64,000 nucleotides of DNA from an uncultured Vampirovibrio sp. Its GTDB lineage: Bacteria > Cyanobacteriota > Vampirovibrionia > Gastranaerophilales > Gastranaerophilaceae. How positions within the stretch are numbered: the stretch's first letter is position 1; every line of letters starts with the position of its first letter. The stretch lies in assembly GCA_910577635.1 (NCBI GenBank), contig CAJTNR010000009.1, positions 1 to 64,000 of the forward strand. Reading direction: 5' to 3'. The notes below the pieces were generated by a model that was given only the letters and a program-made list of their open reading frames with translations, was not told the origin of the DNA and did not search any database. Shown here one piece after another: positions 59,417 through 64,000 of this stretch. A program made the translations under genes and the position numbers.

Positions 59417-59423
59417 AGAATTA

Positions 59424-59429
59424 ATTATA
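59424..59429 (-). promoter_or_regulatory. -10 promoter of the diguanylate cyclase gene (leaderless)
   Basis: TATAAT on the minus strand ends 7 bases before the ATG at 59416; there is no ribosome site. Confidence 0.5.
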
Positions 59430-59486
59430 AAGGCTACATAAACAAATGTCACTACTCTAATTTGAAATACCGTTTTTGGAGGATAA

Positions 59487-60353
59487 ATGGATAAAGTATG
59501 TAAAGACTGGGCGCAATGGCTTAAAAAAACAAGATTTGCTTATATGGATGAAGGTCAAAAAACCCAAACACTAAACTGGCTGATCCAGCTAAGAGATGAA
59601 CTATTAGATTTAGCAGAGATTACCTCCAATCAAAGAGTAATTGACCTTGGCTGCGGGTCAGGGCTGTTGGGTTTTGGGGTTTTAGAAAGATTCAGGGATA
59701 ATGTTGAAATAATTTTTTCAGATAAATATAAAGGATGTCTGGATGAATGTCAAAAACTACTTGATGAAATGGATATTAATCACAATGCAAGTTTTTTAAA
59801 GTGCAACATTACCAATATAAGACAAAAATCAGATTCAATAGATAGAGCCCTTACAAGATCGGTTTTAGTACATGTTATTGATAAAGCTCTTGCTTTTGAA
59901 GAAATTTATCGAATTTTAAAACACAAAGGGATTTATGTTGGATTTGAACCCATAATTTCTCAAAACACAAGGTATTATGAGCTTTTACAATCAAGTGAAA
60001 TTACAAATTATTATGAGTTTAAAGAAGCAGAAAAAGAAATAATGGAAGACCCGCAGGATGCTCTTGTTAATTTTAATTATGAAACCCTGACAGATGATTT
60101 GCACACAAGCGGGTTTATTAATGTCAAGGTGAGAGTTGAAACGGTAACATCCAGTTATAAACCCTTTAGAGAAGGAATAAAAAAGTGGTTTATAACACCG
60201 CCTGGACCTAATCAAAAAACAATGAAACAAAGATTTATGGAATATTTTGATGAAGAAGAAGTTGATTTGTATATAAAAGAAGTGCAAAAAGCTCTTAGTA
60301 ACAAAAATATAACAATAAATTCAAAAACAGCATTTATAAAGGCAGTTAAATGA
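59487..60353 (+). CDS. Class I SAM-dependent methyltransferase
   Basis: A 288-residue protein with a Rossmann methyltransferase core: RVIDLGCGSGLLGFGVLERF (motif I), VEIIFSDKYKGCLDECQKLL, and RALTRSVLVHVIDKALAFEE (motif IV), then HKGIYVGFEP. The C-terminal ~100 residues are less typical. The pattern is like small-molecule or quinone/lipid methyltransferases, but the substrate is unknown. GGAGGATAA precedes the ATG. The stop overlaps the ylxR start (ATGA). Confidence 0.87.
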   Translation: MDKVCKDWAQWLKKTRFAYMDEGQKTQTLNWLIQLRDELLDLAEITSNQRVIDLGCGSGLLGFGVLERFRDNVEIIFSDKYKGCLDECQKLLDEMDINHNASFLKCNITNIRQKSDSIDRALTRSVLVHVIDKALAFEEIYRILKHKGIYVGFEPIISQNTRYYELLQSSEITNYYEFKEAEKEIMEDPQDALVNFNYETLTDDLHTSGFINVKVRVETVTSSYKPFREGIKKWFITPPGPNQKTMKQRFMEYFDEEEVDLYIKEVQKALSNKNITINSKTAFIKAVK

Positions 60354-60613
60354 TAAATCGAAGATGCCAGGGGTGCAGAAAAACTTTAAATAGAGAAGAA
60401 TTGCTAAAAATTACAAAGTTAAAAAACAACACTCTTAAACTGAATCCTTCCGCTAAACAGACGGGAAGGAGCTTGTATATCTGCAAAGATAGAACTTGTA
60501 TTAACAATGTTATTAAAAAAAAGAGGATTCAAGCTGCACTTAAATATAATAATAGTAAAGAAATCTTAAGAATTGAAGCTGAACTCACTAATTTTATAGT
60601 AGAATATCTATAA
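60350..60613 (+). CDS. ylxR: YlxR-family RNA-binding protein (DUF448)
   Basis: An 87-residue basic protein with the family signature INRRCQGCRKTLNREELLKI, a lysine-rich middle, TGRSLYICKD and a cysteine-containing RTCINNVIKKKRIQ. YlxR proteins bind RNA and usually lie between nusA and infB. Here the gene is coupled to a methyltransferase and followed by polA (16-base gap), so the usual neighbourhood has been broken. Confidence 0.87.
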   Translation: MINRRCQGCRKTLNREELLKITKLKNNTLKLNPSAKQTGRSLYICKDRTCINNVIKKKRIQAALKYNNSKEILRIEAELTNFIVEYL

Positions 60614-60629
60614 AGAATAGGGATTTTCA

Positions 60630-63233
60630 ATGGAAGATAAAAAAACTTTAATTTTAATTGACGGTCATGCCCTTGCATTTCGGATGTTTTTTGCACTTGA
60701 AAGAACTAATATGCAAACAACAAATCATATCCCGACCTGGGCTGTTTGGGGATTTTTTAAAGCAATTTTTGATTTATTGACAGATAAAAAACTAAATATT
60801 CACCCAAATTCAATTGCAGTAGCCTTTGATGTTTCAAAAGCCACCTTTAGATTGGAAAAGTACAAAGATTATAAAGCAAACAGACTCTCAATGCCGGATT
60901 CTTTAAGAGTACAATTAGAACTTATCAAAGAAGGATTAAATGCTCTTGATATTCCTATTTATACAAAACAGGATTACGAAGGAGACGATGTAATCGGAAC
61001 AATAGTTGAACAAGCAAGCAAAAAGGGTCATAAAACCTATATCCTGACAGGAGATAAAGACAGCTTCCAGCTTGTTGATGATTTTGGTCTTACAACAGTA
61101 TTGATTCCTCAAAAAGGAGAAATTAACAAGTATAATAAAGAAAAAGTATTTGAAAACTTAGGGGTTTATCCTAATCAGGTTGTTGATTACAAAGCTTTAT
61201 GCGGGGATAGTTCGGATAATATCCCAGGCATTAAAGGAATTGGACCAAAAAGCGCTCAAACTCTTCTTGCACAATATAAAACGCTGGATGGAATTTATGA
61301 AAATGTTAATAACATTACAAAAAAAGCTTTAAAAGAAAAATTAATCAAAGGAAAAGAAAGTGCATATTTATCCCAATTTTTAGCAACAATTGTTAAAGAT
61401 TTGGATATTGAATTTGATTTCAACTCCTGTTGTCTTACAATTCCTGACAAAACAAGAGTTTTAGAGTTTTTTAAAAAAATGCAGCTATATTCTTTTATAA
61501 AAAATATCGATAATTTGCTTACTCCTTTTAACACTGATAAATCCTGCAAAAATATTGAAGATAAAGAACAAGTCCAGCTTGGTTTGTTTAATGAAGTTAG
61601 AAAAGAAGTTAAAAAAATCAAAAAAACAAAAGACCTATCGTTTATAGATAAAATCAAACCCCAAGATACCATTGGTTTTTTATTGGATTTTTTAGATAAC
61701 AACTACTGTTATATTGCATACAGCGATACCGTTTTAAAATCAACCATAAATGAAGTTTCAAGAATTCTTGAAGATGAATCAATTAAAAAAATTGTCTATG
61801 GGATTAAAGAAGTTTCTTTTGTTAAAGGAATTATAGCTGATGTTCAACTTTCAAGCTATATTAAAGATTCTAATCGAAAACACGACCTTATAACACAAAT
61901 TAATGAATGTTTAGGGGTGGTTCCTCAGGATGATGACTATTATCTTCTTTGTTCTTATTTAATTGATTTAAATGATTATTATAATAAAACCTTAAGCCCG
62001 CAAGAGCTGGATTTGCTCAATAACATTGAGCTTCCTTTGGCTTATGTGCTTATAGAAATGGAAAAAACAGGAGTTTGTCTAGATAAGGAGCGTTTGAGAA
62101 AAATCGGTGCTGAAATTGATTGTCGGGTTAAAGAATATGAGGATAAAATTTTTAACTACACAAATACGACCTTTAATATTAACTCGCCCAAACAAGTTTC
62201 ACAAATTCTTTTCGATAAACTTCAGCTGAAACCCAAAAAGAAAGGAAAATCAGGAAATTATTCAACGAATGCTAAAATTCTTGATGAACTTGCTCTTGAT
62301 TATGATATTGCTAAGTGGATTCTTGAACACAGACAGCTAATGAAGCTTAAAACAACTTATATCGACGCACTTTTAAAATTAGTAAAAAAAGACGGAAAAA
62401 TCCACACTCACTACAACCAAATTATAACAACAACAGGAAGATTGTCTTCTTCTGACCCTAATTTGCAGAATATCCCTATAAGAACCGAGTTTTCAGGTCA
62501 AATAAGAGGTGCTTTTATTCCAAGTGAAAAAAATCGTGTAATATTAAGCGCTGATTACTCCCAGGTTGAACTAAGGCTTTTAGCGCATTATTCTAAAGAT
62601 GAAATTCTTATCAATGCCTTTAAAAATGATCTTGATATCCACACAATTACTGCTTCTAAGATTTTTGGAGTTGAAGAAAGCAAGGTAGTTAAAGAACAAA
62701 GAAGAAAAGCAAAAACAGTAAACTTTGGAATAATATACGGACAAACCCGTTTTGGTTTAGCTTCAACCCTAGGAATAACGCCAATAGAAGCAGCAGAGCT
62801 AATTGATAAATACCATAAAACTTATCCTGGGATTTCATCATACATTAACAAAACCTTAGAAGCTGTTCAAACGCAAGGCTGGGTCGAAACTTTATGGGGA
62901 AGAAGAAGATACTTGGGAGCTGAGCTTAATTCAAGGAATGCAAAAATTAGAGAATTTGCGCTTCGAGCGGCGATTAATGCGCCCTTACAGGGAACAAGCG
63001 CAGATATTATAAAAATTGCAATGGTTGATTTAAGAGAAAAACTAAAAAACTACTCATCAAGAATGATTCTTCAAATCCACGACGAACTTGTTCTTGAAGT
63101 TTTAGAGTCAGAACTTGAAGAAGTTAAAAAACTAATTCTTAACACAATGCAGTTTAATGATAAAATAAATAATAAACTGGATGTAGCGCTTAAAGTAGAT
63201 ATTAACATAGGTAAAACCTGGATGGAAAAATAA
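60630..63233 (+). CDS. polA: DNA polymerase I
   Basis: An 867-residue family A polymerase for gap filling and Okazaki processing. The 5'-nuclease domain is about 1-290 (TKQDYEGDDVIGTIVEQASK, ILTGDKDSFQLVDD, CGDSSDNIPGIKGIGPKSAQ). The middle (about 330-480) aligns with the 3'-5' exonuclease but lacks its D-x-E motif (FLLDFLDNNYCYI instead), so proofreading is probably lost. The polymerase domain is intact: motif A LSADYSQVELRLLAHYSKDE, motif B RRKAKTVNFGIIYGQTRFGL, motif C LQIHDELVLEV. The start follows AATAGGGATTTTCA. Confidence 0.96.
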   Translation: MEDKKTLILIDGHALAFRMFFALERTNMQTTNHIPTWAVWGFFKAIFDLLTDKKLNIHPNSIAVAFDVSKATFRLEKYKDYKANRLSMPDSLRVQLELIKEGLNALDIPIYTKQDYEGDDVIGTIVEQASKKGHKTYILTGDKDSFQLVDDFGLTTVLIPQKGEINKYNKEKVFENLGVYPNQVVDYKALCGDSSDNIPGIKGIGPKSAQTLLAQYKTLDGIYENVNNITKKALKEKLIKGKESAYLSQFLATIVKDLDIEFDFNSCCLTIPDKTRVLEFFKKMQLYSFIKNIDNLLTPFNTDKSCKNIEDKEQVQLGLFNEVRKEVKKIKKTKDLSFIDKIKPQDTIGFLLDFLDNNYCYIAYSDTVLKSTINEVSRILEDESIKKIVYGIKEVSFVKGIIADVQLSSYIKDSNRKHDLITQINECLGVVPQDDDYYLLCSYLIDLNDYYNKTLSPQELDLLNNIELPLAYVLIEMEKTGVCLDKERLRKIGAEIDCRVKEYEDKIFNYTNTTFNINSPKQVSQILFDKLQLKPKKKGKSGNYSTNAKILDELALDYDIAKWILEHRQLMKLKTTYIDALLKLVKKDGKIHTHYNQIITTTGRLSSSDPNLQNIPIRTEFSGQIRGAFIPSEKNRVILSADYSQVELRLLAHYSKDEILINAFKNDLDIHTITASKIFGVEESKVVKEQRRKAKTVNFGIIYGQTRFGLASTLGITPIEAAELIDKYHKTYPGISSYINKTLEAVQTQGWVETLWGRRRYLGAELNSRNAKIREFALRAAINAPLQGTSADIIKIAMVDLREKLKNYSSRMILQIHDELVLEVLESELEEVKKLILNTMQFNDKINNKLDVALKVDINIGKTWMEK

Positions 63234-63236
63234 ATA

Positions 63237-63593
63237 ATGAAAAAAATATTAATTATCCTAATTCTTCTAGTTTCTTGTTGTTTTGGTTTTGAGTTAAACA
63301 ACTATTACAAGTTGTATCCGATTAATGCTGATAATCTATATATGATAGCACTAAACGCTCTTAGTTCCAATGACAGGTACAACATCTATGAAATTCAAAC
63401 TAAAAACGGATATATTCTTTTTTCAACCAATGCCAAGTTTTATTTACTAACAGTGACAAAAAGATACCAGAATCAGACTGAAATTAAGGTATTGCCTCAA
63501 AACAGCGATTTTTCAGACACCCTTGAAACTGTAAAAACAGTTTTTAACTTAATTGACCTTGAAACAAAAAGAACCCTGGAGTTGGTTAAATAA
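63237..63593 (+). CDS. Small exported protein of unknown function
   Basis: A 118-residue protein with a lipoprotein-like or cleavable signal (KKILIILILLVSCCFGFELN; the cysteines at 14-15 could be a non-canonical lipobox). The rest is a small alpha/beta domain of polar residues. It begins 3 bases after the polA stop and ends directly at the priA start, so it is part of a polA-orf-priA transcript. No family recognised. Confidence 0.7.
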   Translation: MKKILIILILLVSCCFGFELNNYYKLYPINADNLYMIALNALSSNDRYNIYEIQTKNGYILFSTNAKFYLLTVTKRYQNQTEIKVLPQNSDFSDTLETVKTVFNLIDLETKRTLELVK

Positions 63594-64000
63594 ATGAAAT
63601 ATGCACAAGTTCTGGTTGATGTTAATAAACTTGGGACTAAAACTTTTAGCTACTTAATCCCTGAACACTTAAAAGATGAAATCAAGATCGGGCAGGCAGT
63701 TTCAATTCCTTTTGGCTTTAGAAAACAGAATTTAAAGGGTTTTATTGTAGGTTTTAGCGATTATCTAGAAGCCGGTATTAAAGCTAAAGAAATAGTTGAA
63801 ATTATAGAAAAAGAACCTCTTTTTAACTTAAACTACCTAAACTTGCTGGAGTGGGTTTCAAGTTACTATTTTTGCGATATTCAAACTGTTTTAAAAACTG
63901 CATTACCTGAAAAGTTTTTTGAAAAAAACACTAAAAAATATAGAAAACCTAAAATTAAAGATAAGATTTTTGATATTGAACAAAAGACAAACAAAAACAA
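63594..64000 (+). CDS. priA: Primosomal protein N' (PriA), 5' part, cut by the window edge
   Basis: About 135 residues are present, corresponding to the 3'-DNA-binding domain of the PriA replication-restart helicase: KYAQVLVDVNKLGTKTFSYL, IGQAVSIPFGFRKQNLKGFI, then LNLLEWVSSYYFCDIQTVLK and TALPEK. These are standard for the PriA N-terminus. The helicase part lies beyond the window. The ATG directly abuts the stop of the previous gene. Being next to polA fits a shared DNA repair/replication unit. Confidence 0.85.
   Translation, partial: MKYAQVLVDVNKLGTKTFSYLIPEHLKDEIKIGQAVSIPFGFRKQNLKGFIVGFSDYLEAGIKAKEIVEIIEKEPLFNLNYLNLLEWVSSYYFCDIQTVLKTALPEKFFEKNTKKYRKPKIKDKIFDIEQKTNKN

Noticed and set aside
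1..64000. Insertion sequences, prophage, CRISPR arrays or integrated elements
   Set aside because: No transposase, integrase, phage structural gene or terminal inverted repeats were seen; the XRE regulators alone are not evidence of a prophage.

Overview
The window is AT-rich (roughly one third G+C by eye) and gene-dense, with no gene-free stretch longer than about 270 bases. It encodes an outer-membrane (didermic) bacterium: a TolC/AcrA/AcrB-type efflux system, an MlaE-like lipid permease and many flagellar genes. It also carries genes common in Gram-positive bacteria and Cyanobacteria: Mini-RNase III, a YlxR-like protein, a short type I-alpha glutamine synthetase, and TagD/TagF-like glycerol-phosphate enzymes. 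This mix, with fermentative metabolism (a pyruvate-decarboxylase-type enzyme) and class III prepilin-like proteins, best fits the non-photosynthetic sister lineage of Cyanobacteria (Vampirovibrionia/Melainabacteria, Gastranaerophilales-like). That placement is an inference from gene content, not proven by a marker gene.

Layout. 1-7.5 kb: the 5' end of a prepilin-like gene, a divergent XRE regulator, gltX, then hom-thrC-leuS. 7.7-12.5 kb: envelope-polymer cluster (GT2 and GT4 glycosyltransferases, CDP-glycerol glycerophosphotransferase-like protein, glycerol-3-phosphate cytidylyltransferase). 12.4-18.4 kb: tripartite RND efflux operon. 18.5-23.9 kb: tRNA-Thr(CGU), VOC protein, trxB, zinc alcohol dehydrogenase, TIM-barrel isomerase, mtaB. 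23.9-26.3 kb: minimal histidine kinase with a REC-GGDEF-like-REC partner, and mrnC. 26.4-32.2 kb: unknown glycine-rich protein, RelA/SpoT-domain protein, pgi, TPP decarboxylase, rpsT. 32.3-33.1 kb: two paralogous mini-XRE repressors flanking a HAD phosphatase. 33.1-39 kb: agcS, divergent metallophosphoesterase, glnA, yidD, neuA-like gene, ATP-grasp gene. 39-46 kb: flagellar locus A (fliN, fliL, fliJ-like, fliK-C-like, rod/hook protein) with exported unknowns. 46.3-50.1 kb: a very cysteine-rich prepilin-like protein with a divergent XRE gene, and a membrane glycosyltransferase-like protein. 50.2-55.2 kb: mlaE and flagellar locus B (fliJ, fliK, flgD, flgE). 55.2-64 kb: glutaredoxin, TPR protein, yebC, PiT-like membrane protein, GAF-GGDEF cyclase, methyltransferase, ylxR, polA, start of priA.

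Three things stand out. (1) The prepilin-like protein at 46319-48088 carries about 57 cysteines in tandem modules that resemble eukaryotic cysteine-rich surface proteins; a second prepilin/XRE divergent pair sits at the left edge. (2) At least a dozen genes on both strands have an (extended) -10 box ending 6-7 bases before the start codon and no Shine-Dalgarno sequence, which suggests widespread leaderless mRNA. (3) Most convergent gene pairs overlap at their stop codons, often sharing a 4-base near-palindrome. Also notable are two parallel fliJ-fliK-hook modules, a short RelA/SpoT synthetase-like protein, and a duplicated mini-XRE operator unit.
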